Source of the DNA: an uncultured bacterium
Lineage (GTDB): Bacteria > Myxococcota_A > Bradymonadia > UBA7976 > VGTA01
Length of the DNA stretch: 64,000 nt
Assembly: GCA_943788935.1 (NCBI GenBank)
Contig: CALSSE010000010.1
Span: forward strand, 124,001-188,000
Reading direction: 5' to 3'
Positions 9,074-17,540 of this stretch are shown piece after piece (position 1 is the first letter of the stretch; each line of letters opens with the position of its first letter). The position numbers were made by a program, and so were the translations under genes. The notes beneath the pieces are model-generated. The model was not told the origin of the DNA. It saw only the letters and a list, made by a program, of their open reading frames with translations, and made no database searches.

Positions 9074-10225
9074 GCTATATATTGCAGAATTAATGTCACT
9101 CCATGAGACTTCAAACCGGTAGTGAAACCTCAAAAGTTCCTTCGCTAAGAAGAACAGAGAGAGCACCCTGCTTTTTGGATTTGAGCGGCTTGAAAATCGC
9201 TCATGGAGCTTCTTCTTTTCGGCGATTGCTCCAACTAAGAGCATGATCAAGTGTCCGATACTACCGATCAGAAGTAGAATACTATATCTCGCCTTTGATG
9301 AAGTACGACACTCCCTAAAGGCCCATCCAAATCGTGCGTTCTTGAAATCTCGAAATTGCTCTTCTATGCTCATTCTCAAAGCATAAAGAGACACAATGTG
9401 GTCAGCGCTTAGCTTATTATGATTTGTGGCTAGAACCCATGCTGTTTGTGCTCTTCTACGAGCTTGATGACTCCCACGTCCATAGCCTGTAAACGGTCTG
9501 CTCTTAGCACTTCGTTTAGGATTTCGCCTATATCTCTTGCCCTGAATGACCCTATATTTGAGTGGATTGGAGATTGTAACCGTACATTCACCGATATCTG
9601 TGGCAGTCTTCTTGGTGAAGTATTCTAGCGCCTTCACACTTGTTTTATGGCCTTTTTCAGGGAAGACTTTCATCCTCGGATTTAACCTCCCTACAAAGTA
9701 CCAATCCAAGGCGATGACCTTCTTAAACCATGGATGGAGATAGCCTGCATCTGTGACTAGCGTGGGTTTTACGCCTTCTGGGAGGAGGTCATTGAGAGTG
9801 TCTAGGAAGGCATACTCAAGCTCTCTATTCGCATATTTTTTCATAGGATGGACTTCGAAATATACCGTCACCGCTCGTCCTTCAAACGGTGCAGAAGCAA
9901 AGAGAGCACAGTGATCTTTACCGACAAGAGTCCAATCAACCAAAAGAACAGGTGATGAGTTCACTGGGATTACAGTTTTGATCACAGCTCCACAAAATTG
10001 GGGGATCTCTTTTGCCAGTCTTGGATTGTTCAAGAGACGGTCAATCCGTTTGATATTATGCTTAACAGTTGTCTTTGAGTATGCTGCTCTCGCTAAACTT
10101 GTTAAGCCTAATTTACCACCAAAGCAAAGGGCCTCAATTACAAATGAAAGAGAGGTCTTCCTCGCCTTATGAACTGAGTGTAGACTTTCGAACAGCTTTG
10201 AGGTTAGATTCTTGATGACACGCAT
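9029..10225 (-). CDS. IS4-family DDE transposase
   Basis: A 398-residue transposase. The DDE triad can be read as D97 (LLVDWTLV), D159 (VTDAGY) and E288. The glutamate sits in a textbook YREK signature of the IS4 family: Y281, R284, E288 and K295 with spacing Y-x2-R-x3-E-x6-K. The length is as usual for the family and there is no frameshift, so the enzyme is probably active. Its TGA stop lies within the left terminal inverted repeat. The region around the start codon is part of an 11-bp inverted repeat, described separately, that may limit translation of read-through transcripts. Confidence 0.95.
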   Translation of the reverse strand: MRVIKNLTSKLFESLHSVHKARKTSLSFVIEALCFGGKLGLTSLARAAYSKTTVKHNIKRIDRLLNNPRLAKEIPQFCGAVIKTVIPVNSSPVLLVDWTLVGKDHCALFASAPFEGRAVTVYFEVHPMKKYANRELEYAFLDTLNDLLPEGVKPTLVTDAGYLHPWFKKVIALDWYFVGRLNPRMKVFPEKGHKTSVKALEYFTKKTATDIGECTVTISNPLKYRVIQGKRYRRNPKRSAKSRPFTGYGRGSHQARRRAQTAWVLATNHNKLSADHIVSLYALRMSIEEQFRDFKNARFGWAFRECRTSSKARYSILLLIGSIGHLIMLLVGAIAEKKKLHERFSSRSNPKSRVLSLFFLAKELLRFHYRFEVSWSDINSAIYSLSDYFILKIKTGDT

Positions 10226-10275
10226 GATTCTTCTCAGTTTTTGTAGTGATTAACTTGTTGTGAGTCATGCGTGTC
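10217..10275 (-). promoter_or_regulatory. Inverted repeat hiding the transposase start codon
   Basis: An 11-bp perfect inverted repeat (GACACGCATGA at 10217-10227, TCATGCGTGTC at 10265-10275) would pair the 5' leader with the transposase start in a transcript entering from outside. IS10 and IS50 use comparable structures to block translation of read-through RNA; the role here is inferred. Confidence 0.5.
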
Positions 10276-10323
10276 TTATTCTAAATCCATGTAATTTCAA
10301 ATTAAAAACTGGGGATACATGAG

Positions 10324-10789
10324 GGGAGCAGGTGACTTATACTCCAAAAATATTATCCTCTTCGATAGCGCCAAGAGTACCCCAAAGAGAAGGTTCTTAA
10401 CACCTCTCTGTAACGACCTCATTGGCATAGGGTCAGGTGAAGCGATCTCTTTATTTTTACATCAAATAGGACTGGAGAGTTATCTGTCGATTTTCGAACG
10501 TGGGCTACGAGATAATGAGGACTACAAACTATCGCTCATCGACTTAAGGATCACATTGAAGTCTATACATGAAGAGCTCTTCCAAGAGAGAATCTCTCCA
10601 GTGATCTGTTACATAGGCGCGACAGGTTTGCTCCCAGATGAATGGTCTGACCTCGCTCGCTTCGATATGACTGATCTCTCTCAGAGCTCAGACAATGGTC
10701 ATCGCTTACGATTCCCGATTGGGGATGATACATTTATCCATGTAAAGTCGATCAATCGACTCAGCCATGTTCATAGAGCCGCCTCCTAA
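10324..10789 (+). pseudogene. 3' part of the gene split by the IS element
   Basis: This is the continuation of the gene that starts at 6923. From the second copy of the target duplication the frame reads GAGDLYSKNIILFDSAKS and goes on to a stop at 10789, about 155 residues. The residues before the IS (IHKIKGAG) join seamlessly. An ATG supplied by the IS end (10319) could in principle start translation of this fragment, but there is no clear ribosome binding site. The sequence is not recognised; it includes a predicted helical segment and a strand-rich end. Whether the two pieces make any function now is unknown. Confidence 0.75.
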
Positions 10790-10845
10790 GCCAAACTTAG
10801 GGGGGATAGACTAGTCTTGACATCTTCACTCTAGAGATCAAGACT
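10787..10845 (+). terminator. Two hairpins between the split gene and the glycosyltransferase-like gene
   Basis: CCTAAG-CCAAA-CTTAGG (about 10790-10806 with weaker outer pairs) and AGTCTTGA...TCAAGACT (10813-10820 with 10838-10845) can fold. Neither is followed by a T run, so they may be a weak terminator or leader structures. Confidence 0.35.
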
Positions 10846-10894
10846 TCACGTGAACCTCGATATGGGGAGACTAGATTTAGCCGCGAGGTGTGAG

Positions 10895-12649
10895 ATGCGC
10901 TCAAAGATCTTGATGTTCTCAGTCTTCTGTGGACTCGCCTGTCTACATTATAATCTCCGCAGTACAGCGCTAGATGTCCCTTATTTCCATAATGAAGACA
11001 CTGCAGGGATCACTTACAGCGCTGACCTGATCAGGCGAGGTGGGTTACCGCTGATTGACACCGTGGAGATGAAAGCGCCAGGCTCATTTTACCTCCTCTC
11101 AGCCTGGTGGTCTATGGTAGGGAGATCTCTTTATAGCGCTCAACTCTTAATGATCTTCTGGTCATTACTCGCAGCGCTCGGTGTAGGGTACGGGGCATGG
11201 CTCTTATATCGATCTCGAGGAGCTGCGATCGCGGGGTGTGCCCTCTATATATATTTATCGCCATTTACTGATAGCATCGATATTAATTACGGTGCATGGA
11301 TGATCACTCCCTACATATGGGCTGCTTGTTTATTATGGAGGGGACTCAACATCGATGAGACACAGATGTCAGCGGGTCCACTCAATGATGATGATGATCG
11401 TCTACAACGAATCATAACATGGTCAATCGCGGGATCGCTCATTGCAGTTAGCGCCTTAATGAAACGGCAAGGCGCCGCTATCTTTCCCCTAGCGATCTGG
11501 ATTATTTATCGCCATCATCGTCAGCGTCAAATCGCGATGTATGCGCTTTTTTGTGGGCTTGGAATGAGCTTTGCCCTATTTTTTATGCCCTATCTACTTG
11601 AGGGAGAGCTCTGGGGGGCGATGAAGAGTTATTTCTTCTCCAAGAGCGGTTGGTCCTATCTAGCGAGTGACCTCGTCGTGACTCCTCTCAAGAGCCCAGA
11701 GATCACAGAGCGCGCCGCCCGCCTCCCTCGTTTATGGGATGGCTTTACTGGGTGGCCTCATCATCTGCCACTAGCGAGCGGATTAGCGTTAAGCGCTCAG
11801 CTGAGTTTAGCTTGGGGTGTCACATGGAAGCCAACAGCGCTCAATCAAAAGAATCAGAAACTGGGGGAAGAGAGACGTCAGGGGAGAGCTCGCTATCTAT
11901 GGATCCTTCTAGGCCTCAGCTTCTGTGGAGCAGCGCTAGGCTTACGCTTTTTCAAAGGCTACTATCTACAGCTGCTCCCAGCGCTCTTATGGCTCGCAGT
12001 CGATCCTAAGGGGTGGACTCACCTCTTCGTTGGTCTTGGTGAATTAAAAAACCAACTGATTGAGCGATGGAAACAGAGAAGAATACGAGATCTGCTCGGG
12101 ATAAGGATGACCATGATGTTACTGTTGATCTGTTTAACAGGGGTCACCCTCTATTCTGGAGTTCCCTCCTCATGGAGGCATTTTCAACGAGCGCGGAAGA
12201 TGAGGTCGGGGCCCCTCTATCTGCCGGCATTACAGATTAAGGAGATCAGCCAATATGTGGTCTCGAAGAGTGAGGCCTCTCCTACTCTGTGGGTGTGGGG
12301 GCGTTGGGCTTGGCCCGCTTATTATTATACCGAGGGGAGCTCCTCTACTCGTTATTTTAAGAACCTAGGTGTCCTCACTACTCAGCTCTCAAACACCTGG
12401 AACCCCAAGCGTCGCTCTGAGCCTACTCGATTTAATCCTCGATCCCCATGGCGAGAGGCGATCAAAGAGCTAAAAGAGTCACATCCTCAGTGGATCATCA
12501 TCGCCCGCAATGAATCCATGCGACGGTTTAAGGCGCTTCGAGCTCTGCTCAACACTCGATACAAGAGACTCTCTTATGGCGAGATGAACATCAAAGCGAC
12601 TCCCAAGAGACGCCTCTTTGAAGTCTATCAGCTCTCTAAAGGTGACTGA
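10895..12649 (+). CDS. GT-C glycosyltransferase-like membrane protein (ArnT/PMT-like)
   Basis: A polytopic membrane protein of about 584 residues with roughly ten membrane segments and a soluble C-terminus. After the first membrane segment it has the acidic loop typical of GT39/ArnT-type enzymes (VPYFHNEDTAGITYSADL, then GGLPLIDTVEMKAPGSFYLL). These enzymes use lipid-linked sugar donors to glycosylate lipids or proteins on the outer face of the inner membrane; the acceptor here cannot be told. The ATG at 10895 has GAGGTG four bases before it and is preferred to the in-frame GTG at 10850. The 3' end overlaps the opposing transporter gene tail-to-tail by 22 bases. It could also be an O-antigen-ligase-like or uncharacterised GT-C protein. 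Confidence 0.7.
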   Translation: MRSKILMFSVFCGLACLHYNLRSTALDVPYFHNEDTAGITYSADLIRRGGLPLIDTVEMKAPGSFYLLSAWWSMVGRSLYSAQLLMIFWSLLAALGVGYGAWLLYRSRGAAIAGCALYIYLSPFTDSIDINYGAWMITPYIWAACLLWRGLNIDETQMSAGPLNDDDDRLQRIITWSIAGSLIAVSALMKRQGAAIFPLAIWIIYRHHRQRQIAMYALFCGLGMSFALFFMPYLLEGELWGAMKSYFFSKSGWSYLASDLVVTPLKSPEITERAARLPRLWDGFTGWPHHLPLASGLALSAQLSLAWGVTWKPTALNQKNQKLGEERRQGRARYLWILLGLSFCGAALGLRFFKGYYLQLLPALLWLAVDPKGWTHLFVGLGELKNQLIERWKQRRIRDLLGIRMTMMLLLICLTGVTLYSGVPSSWRHFQRARKMRSGPLYLPALQIKEISQYVVSKSEASPTLWVWGRWAWPAYYYTEGSSSTRYFKNLGVLTTQLSNTWNPKRRSEPTRFNPRSPWREAIKELKESHPQWIIIARNESMRRFKALRALLNTRYKRLSYGEMNIKATPKRRLFEVYQLSKGD

Positions 12650-14274
12650 GACTCTAAGATAGCGCTCACGCTCTTCGCTCCCCTCGCCCGACATATGTTC
12701 TCTAACCACTCGATCAAGTCTGCTCGGGTTTTGGGGTCTCTCTTCCATCTCGAAGTGAGAGTGTCTACCGGTAATTTGAGCGCCTCGTTACATCTCTCTA
12801 TAAAGTTCGCTGCGCTTATATCTCCCCGTATGAGCTCTACACTCAGCGCTGATAATAGCGTGTCATCAACCTCTGCTGATGAATGTAAATCTCTCTCTAG
12901 CGAGAGGTTCTCAGAGAGCTGCTCAATGTAGTAAATGTGAGCGCGCTGAGTGAACCTCATCCATAGCAAAGAGAGGATGAGGGTGATGATAAGGATAGAA
13001 CGTATTTTAAGACCGCTGTCTTCACCACAAATCGAGGTTAAGCTCCAAATTAAGACACCAGCGATGAGGCCACCTAGTGGATAGATCGCTCCCTTGAGGA
13101 GCACTTTGACTTGTGTCCTCATCAGATAGGGAACAGGGGTGAGGACAATATTCTCGGTATTTGAGTAGACTGTGAACTTCATTAGCGTATCAGCTCCCCT
13201 GAGCAGGATTAACCCCATCCATCCGATAGGGAAGAGACAGAATGTCCCGACCATAATAAGAGTGCTCGGATAAAGAGAGTAGGCCCATTTTAATCCTAAG
13301 CGATCTGTAATACGACCTAAGATAAAGAGCTGGAGAAGGAAGATGAGGAGGTTGGTCACCGCGTGGAAGCGTGCTAGAAATGGACCAATCTCTGAGACAG
13401 GTATGGCCCTCTGTACCTCAGCCTTAAATAAGTAATCGACCAAGTTTGTTGTTGTCGCCATCATCAAAGTGGCGATGACAGTGATCGTGAGGAGAGGGCT
13501 GCTGAGGATTGGAGTTAGATTAGAGAGAGTGCCACGCCGTTGAGGCTCATTGCTTTTGTCCTCTCGCTGAGCAATGTTATTCTCTCGCTGAGCAACACTA
13601 TCCTCTCGCTGAGCAACGCTATCCTCTCGCTGAGCAATGTTATCCTCTCGCTGAGCAACGCTATCTTCGGAGCGTCTCCGAGAATTGAAACGTGTCAAGA
13701 GAGTGCTGGGTAGCAAAGCGAGTCCAATGAGGGTAAGAGAGATCAGGGTGATTAAGCCAGCGAGGCCACCGATCTCAATCGTCTCGGCAGCGACTCCTCC
13801 AGCGACGATCGCTCCTACAGTAGCGGCGCTCCCTATCAGAGGGATCAATCTTTTTGATTGCAAGCTGTCTAGACGCTCTAGCACAACACTCCAGCAGATC
13901 GCGCTGACCAATGGGCTTACCAAGGACATGCAGAGAAGGATGATAAAAATATGAGTCTTCTCTGTAGGTAGTTGAGCGCATAGAGAGCTAAGGGCTGAGA
14001 AGAGGAGGAGGGTAAAGGTGTTTAACTTGACCGGAGGCAAGCGCCTGCTGAGCCAAGTATATCCCATCGTTACCGGAGCGAAAGCGAAGGCGCTCCAAAT
14101 ATAAAAGATAGGGACTTGATCGACAGAGAAGTGACTTAAGAAAATCGTATCACTCCACGTTCGGAAAAAAATAGCTAAGGCTACTGAGCCAAAACTGAAC
14201 AATGAGGCTAAGGTAACGAGCCTCCACTCTCCGCTCTTTACCGGCCATGACTCTCGATTAAATATTTCTCTCAT
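12628..14274 (-). CDS. MFS-type transporter, resembling NTP/NDP exchange (Tlc) transporters
   Basis: A 548-residue protein with about twelve membrane segments in two halves and a soluble helical C-terminal tail of about 100 residues. The general pattern (N-terminal VKSGEWRLVTLASLFSFG, block LIGSAATVGAIVAGG) resembles nucleotide-exchange transporters of the Tlc type found in several delta-proteobacterial lineages. The substrate is not established from sequence. The cytoplasmic loop between the two halves holds a heptapeptide repeat (consensus SVAQRED, five main units) encoded by a 21-bp minisatellite. The gene faces the glycosyltransferase-like gene and shares 22 bases at the 3' ends. A 365-base intergenic region separates it from the divergent regulator-like gene. 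Confidence 0.65.
   Translation of the reverse strand: MREIFNRESWPVKSGEWRLVTLASLFSFGSVALAIFFRTWSDTIFLSHFSVDQVPIFYIWSAFAFAPVTMGYTWLSRRLPPVKLNTFTLLLFSALSSLCAQLPTEKTHIFIILLCMSLVSPLVSAICWSVVLERLDSLQSKRLIPLIGSAATVGAIVAGGVAAETIEIGGLAGLITLISLTLIGLALLPSTLLTRFNSRRRSEDSVAQREDNIAQREDSVAQREDSVAQRENNIAQREDKSNEPQRRGTLSNLTPILSSPLLTITVIATLMMATTTNLVDYLFKAEVQRAIPVSEIGPFLARFHAVTNLLIFLLQLFILGRITDRLGLKWAYSLYPSTLIMVGTFCLFPIGWMGLILLRGADTLMKFTVYSNTENIVLTPVPYLMRTQVKVLLKGAIYPLGGLIAGVLIWSLTSICGEDSGLKIRSILIITLILSLLWMRFTQRAHIYYIEQLSENLSLERDLHSSAEVDDTLLSALSVELIRGDISAANFIERCNEALKLPVDTLTSRWKRDPKTRADLIEWLENICRARGAKSVSAILESQSPLES
13561..13665 (-). repeat. 21-bp coding minisatellite, five units
   Basis: Five consecutive 21-bp units (CTCTCGCTGAGCAA plus a variable seven bases on the plus strand) encode heptapeptides of the form [SN][VI]AQRE[DN] in the central loop of the transporter. 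Units differ at a few third positions. Confidence 0.95.
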
Positions 14275-14639
14275 CGCCCCGCTTTATCTGATCGCGTTCA
14301 CTCTTGGTGCTCATGAACATATTTCGCTGTATTTTGAACATAAATTTCGCTAGTGCTCACCGACCAACGGTCAAAAAAATAGCCCTCTTAAAGGGGTTGG
14401 CTTTCCATAAATTGTTACATTAACGTCGGGCTTTGGGTGCTAAGAAGAGAAGACAAAAAGATCAGAGCATAGATTTTGAACAAAATCATCCTTGATTTGT
14501 TTCTCATGAGCGATGAATATCTATTGCTATTACATCATCATGACGGCCAAATTCAAATGCTCGCTTAGGGCACTAGATTATCCTAGATAAGTGTCTAGTC
14601 GCTGTCACTATCATCAGCCCTTAAATATGAGGCAAAGCT
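14275..14639. other. Intergenic region between divergent genes
   Basis: 365 bases between the minus-strand transporter and the plus-strand cyclic-nucleotide-binding gene. Both promoters must lie here, but I see no clear -35/-10 pair, riboswitch or operator. GAGG at 14629-14632 serves as ribosome binding site for the gene at 14640. Confidence 0.6.
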
Positions 14640-15482
14640 ATGGATAATCCACCAGATCACCTCCTCAGTAAATTCAGAGACCAAGTAGAGCTGTTCGCTG
14701 AATTTAATAACGAAGAGATATTGACCGTACTCAAGATTAGCTCTGATAAACTCACGATGAGTGATGGTGATATCGTGTTCCGTGAGGGATCACCTGGTAA
14801 TAAAATGTTCGTAATCTTAGCAGGTGAGGTAGCGATCTCACGCAGTCTAGGTCTCGAGGGAGAAGAGGAGCTGGCTAGGTTAACTCATGGGCAGATCTTT
14901 GGTGAGATGGGACTCATTGACGCAGCACCTCGATCAGCTCGCGCGACCGTTTCTGCAAATAATACGATACTATTGGTCATCAGTGATTCAAGTCTTCGGT
15001 CTCTCGAAGGTGACCTGATCTATAAGTTTTATAAAAACTTCTCATCGTTGCTTGCCCGTCGTCTGCGAGCTGCCAATGAGCAAACTACCAGACTCGCCGC
15101 GAGCGAGCGTATGCTCACAGTACAAATGAAGCGTCTCACTGCGACTGACTCTAACTATAAAGAGCGCTTGCGTGGTGCTGATCTCAAGGGAGCGGACCTC
15201 ACTCATGCGGACCTCAAGCGTTCAGATCTACGAGGAGCGGTCTTGGTAGGGTCAACCTTTAAGGAGACCATCTTCCGTGAGACGAGTTTCCGAGGGGCAG
15301 ACATGAGAGACTCTCAGTTCACAGATGCTGATCTGAGGAACTGTGACTTTACAGGAGCAGACCTTAGAGGATCTGTCTTTAGAGGTACAAATCTCGAAGA
15401 GAGTCACTTCAGCGCTGCTCAGGTGGACAGCATGAGGATTATTGCTGAAATAGGCTCAGATGTTGTTGGAAGTGACTCTTAA
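14640..15482 (+). CDS. Cyclic-nucleotide-binding domain fused to pentapeptide repeats
   Basis: A 280-residue protein with an N-terminal cyclic-nucleotide-binding beta-roll (about residues 15-135; VFREGSPGNKMFVILAGEV, then GQIFGEMGLIDAAPRSARA, which matches the phosphate-binding cassette). A helix of about 35 residues follows, then about 15 pentapeptide units (A[DN]LxG style, RLRGADLKGADLTHADLKRS). There is no helix-turn-helix, so it is not a CRP-type transcription factor. It more likely senses a cyclic nucleotide and relays this through the pentapeptide right-handed helix by protein contacts. GAGG lies before the ATG. It stands alone, followed by a short heptanucleotide repeat and the EI24-like gene. 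Confidence 0.85.
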   Translation: MDNPPDHLLSKFRDQVELFAEFNNEEILTVLKISSDKLTMSDGDIVFREGSPGNKMFVILAGEVAISRSLGLEGEEELARLTHGQIFGEMGLIDAAPRSARATVSANNTILLVISDSSLRSLEGDLIYKFYKNFSSLLARRLRAANEQTTRLAASERMLTVQMKRLTATDSNYKERLRGADLKGADLTHADLKRSDLRGAVLVGSTFKETIFRETSFRGADMRDSQFTDADLRNCDFTGADLRGSVFRGTNLEESHFSAAQVDSMRIIAEIGSDVVGSDS

Positions 15483-15513
15483 GCCGAGTATTTAGATCTG
15501 CGGTTCGGCTCTC

Positions 15514-15541
15514 TACTCTTTACTCTTTACTCTTTACTCTT
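15514..15541 (+). repeat. Four copies of TACTCTT
   Basis: A perfect 7-bp tandem repeat, four units, lies 31 bases after the stop of the cyclic-nucleotide-binding gene in non-coding sequence. No function can be assigned. Confidence 0.9.
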
Positions 15542-15658
15542 TACGAAGAGCTCTGATGCAGTCACTAAATGTTCGAATGGCAATGACTTTAAATATCTCT
15601 TGATCACTTCTTGAATATTTCAGTATCTGGCGTTTGATCTGCTAAACGGGGAGCTTTC

Positions 15659-16378
15659 ATGAATATATTTCTTGGTCCCCTCCTCGCTTTACAGGCGCTG
15701 AGGCTACTGTTGTCATCGAGGCGACTGATTCTTAAAGCGTTCATCCCTGGGCTGGTGGCTTCTGTCTCAACAGGCGCGATATTTTACTTATTTTATGAGA
15801 GTATGCCTAAAGTACGCTCAAACTTTTCATGGGTCTTTGACTCACTAGAGGAGTATCTGGGGGGAGGAGCGATAGATTTCACATTCAGTGTAGTTTTGAC
15901 GTTTATTTTAGCTCCCTTCCTGGTCTTAATTATCGCCCTACCATTGTGCGAGCCGTTAGCGGCGGAGATCGATAGCCAAGGAGGAGGACAGGAGCTCGAA
16001 GTGAGCATGATCTCAGGACTATTTACCGGGGTCGCTAGCGGGTTGAAATTAGTCGTTATCGGGTTGAGTGTGAGCCTCATCTTAAGCATCCTCTCTTTGA
16101 TCCCTTTGATTGGTTTCATCGCAGGCGCTTTCAACCTGTTCATTTGGACCCCACTCATTCTCTGTTTCGATGTGACGGACTTTGTCTTTAGTCGTCGAGG
16201 CCTCAACAGCGTCTCTCAGCGAATCAAGCTGCTCCTAAGCGCTCCGCTGAGTACATCGAGTGTGGGCTTTATGGTGATCCCGCTCTTAGGTACTCCGTTC
16301 TTGAACCTTATCGGGGCTCCAATCGCTGTCATAGTGGGCACCCTCTATGCTCGCTCGCTTGAACACAAGATTAAGTGA
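15659..16378 (+). CDS. EI24/CysZ-like membrane protein
   Basis: A 239-residue polytopic protein with about four to five membrane segments. The N-terminus (GPLLALQALRLLLSSRRLIL, then a helix beginning with FIPGLVASV) and the hydrophobic hairpins in the centre are typical of the EI24 domain, which includes the CysZ sulfate permease family. The sulfate role is not certain; many bacteria have EI24 proteins with no sulfur genes next to them. The closest sulfur-linked gene is the convergent mtnA, 27 bases downstream on the other strand, which may be coincidence. The ATG follows GGGGAGC by six bases. Confidence 0.7.
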   Translation: MNIFLGPLLALQALRLLLSSRRLILKAFIPGLVASVSTGAIFYLFYESMPKVRSNFSWVFDSLEEYLGGGAIDFTFSVVLTFILAPFLVLIIALPLCEPLAAEIDSQGGGQELEVSMISGLFTGVASGLKLVVIGLSVSLILSILSLIPLIGFIAGAFNLFIWTPLILCFDVTDFVFSRRGLNSVSQRIKLLLSAPLSTSSVGFMVIPLLGTPFLNLIGAPIAVIVGTLYARSLEHKIK

Positions 16379-16405
16379 TCAATAGAGCTCGCGTCCGGTG
16401 AGCGT

Positions 16406-17524
16406 TTAGGTAAAGAGCGCTGCTAAACCCTCTTCATATCCTCCCCTATTAATCACACCTTCTTCAGTGATGATCGCGGTAATGAGAGAAGCGGGAGTCA
16501 CATCAAAGGCGGGGTTTTCAACCTTAACTCCATCAGGGACTACTTGTTGTGATCCACAGTGAGTAACCTCGCGATCCGGGCGCTGCTCTATAGGAATCTC
16601 ATCACCGGTGTGAGTAGAGAGGTCAATCGTGCTCTTGGGAGCGACGACATAAAATGGGACCTCATGAGCCTCAGCGATGAGTGCGAGGGGATAAGTCCCG
16701 ATCTTATTGGCAGTGTCACCATTGGCGGCGATTCGGTCTGCACCTACAAACACAGCATCGACCTGACCGAGGCGCATAAAGTGAGCTGACATCGAATCAC
16801 AGATCACCGTCACAGGGATAAGGTCACGGTGTAACTCCCAAGCAGTGAGTCGCGCTCCTTGCCAAAATGGTCGAGTCTCGTCAGCATATACTCTCTTAAG
16901 TTGACCTCGCGCTGCCGCGCTTCTGATGACCCCTAAAGCGGTCCCATGACCGCCGGTCGCTAAGGCACCTGTGTTACAGTGAGTAAGTATGCTGACATTC
17001 TCCCCTAAGAGGGCCGCACCATGTGTTCCCATCTCTCGGCAAGTCTGAATATCCTCAAGATGAATCATCACCGCCTCTTCCTCGAGCGCTCGATCGAGAT
17101 CAAGTAGTCCAACAGAGGTCCATACTGATCTCATTCTCTCGATCGCCCAAAAGAGGTTGACCGCTGTGGGTCTCGTCTGAGAGAGACCTTCAGCAGCTCG
17201 ATCTAGCATCGATCGTTTGGCGTCGAGATCATCGGTAGAGGTCTTTTGAGACGCCAAGACTAAACCATAGGCCGCGGTGATACCGATGGCAGGTGCACCA
17301 CGAACGACCATCTCTTTAATCGCTAAAGCAACTCTCTCCCAATCGCTGCATACATAGCTTACCTCTTCGGTGGGGAGGCGCCTCTGATCAATGAGGGCTA
17401 ATGACTCTCCTGACCACATCATCGGAGTGAAACAAGAGACCAAGTTCTCGGTCTTTAAATCCGGAGAGGCCTGGAGTATGGCTCTCAGCTCAAGACCTTT
17501 TTGGCCTTCTATCTTTAATGACAT
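16406..17524 (-). CDS. mtnA: S-methyl-5-thioribose-1-phosphate isomerase
   Basis: A 372-residue MtnA, which converts methylthioribose-1-phosphate to methylthioribulose-1-phosphate in the methionine salvage pathway. Diagnostic blocks are present in order: VVRGAPAIGITAAYG, LTHCNTGALATGGHGTALG (with the catalytic Cys), ETRPFWQGARLTAWEL, CDSMSAHFM, and VFVGADRIAANGDTANKIG (with the catalytic Asp). It is the last gene of a minus-strand operon, 16 bases after the zinc-ribbon/TPR gene, and has AGGAGT before its ATG. Other Mtn genes are not seen in the window, so the rest of the pathway must be elsewhere or replaced. No SAM riboswitch is seen upstream of the operon. Length is normal for the family. 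Confidence 0.95.
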   Translation of the reverse strand: MSLKIEGQKGLELRAILQASPDLKTENLVSCFTPMMWSGESLALIDQRRLPTEEVSYVCSDWERVALAIKEMVVRGAPAIGITAAYGLVLASQKTSTDDLDAKRSMLDRAAEGLSQTRPTAVNLFWAIERMRSVWTSVGLLDLDRALEEEAVMIHLEDIQTCREMGTHGAALLGENVSILTHCNTGALATGGHGTALGVIRSAAARGQLKRVYADETRPFWQGARLTAWELHRDLIPVTVICDSMSAHFMRLGQVDAVFVGADRIAANGDTANKIGTYPLALIAEAHEVPFYVVAPKSTIDLSTHTGDEIPIEQRPDREVTHCGSQQVVPDGVKVENPAFDVTPASLITAIITEEGVINRGGYEEGLAALFT

Positions 17525-17540
17525 CCCAAACTCCTCAGCG

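Larger units (their letters stand above)
9028..10323 (-). mobile_element. Complete IS4-family insertion sequence (IS10-like), 1296 bp
   Basis: The element is bounded by perfect 21-bp terminal inverted repeats (9028-9048 and 10303-10323; outer end CTCATGTATCCCCAG). It is flanked by a perfect 9-bp direct repeat GGGAGCAGG (9019-9027 and 10324-10332), which is the target duplication. One transposase gene fills it. A 9-bp duplication and a transposase of about 400 residues fit the IS10-like part of the IS4 family. Identical end repeats and an intact transposase suggest a recent insertion. The element lies antisense inside the host gene. Confidence 0.95.

Noticed and set aside
12479..12748. Minus-strand 89-codon frame across the convergent gene ends
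   Set aside because: Shadow of the two overlapping real genes; no ribosome binding site.
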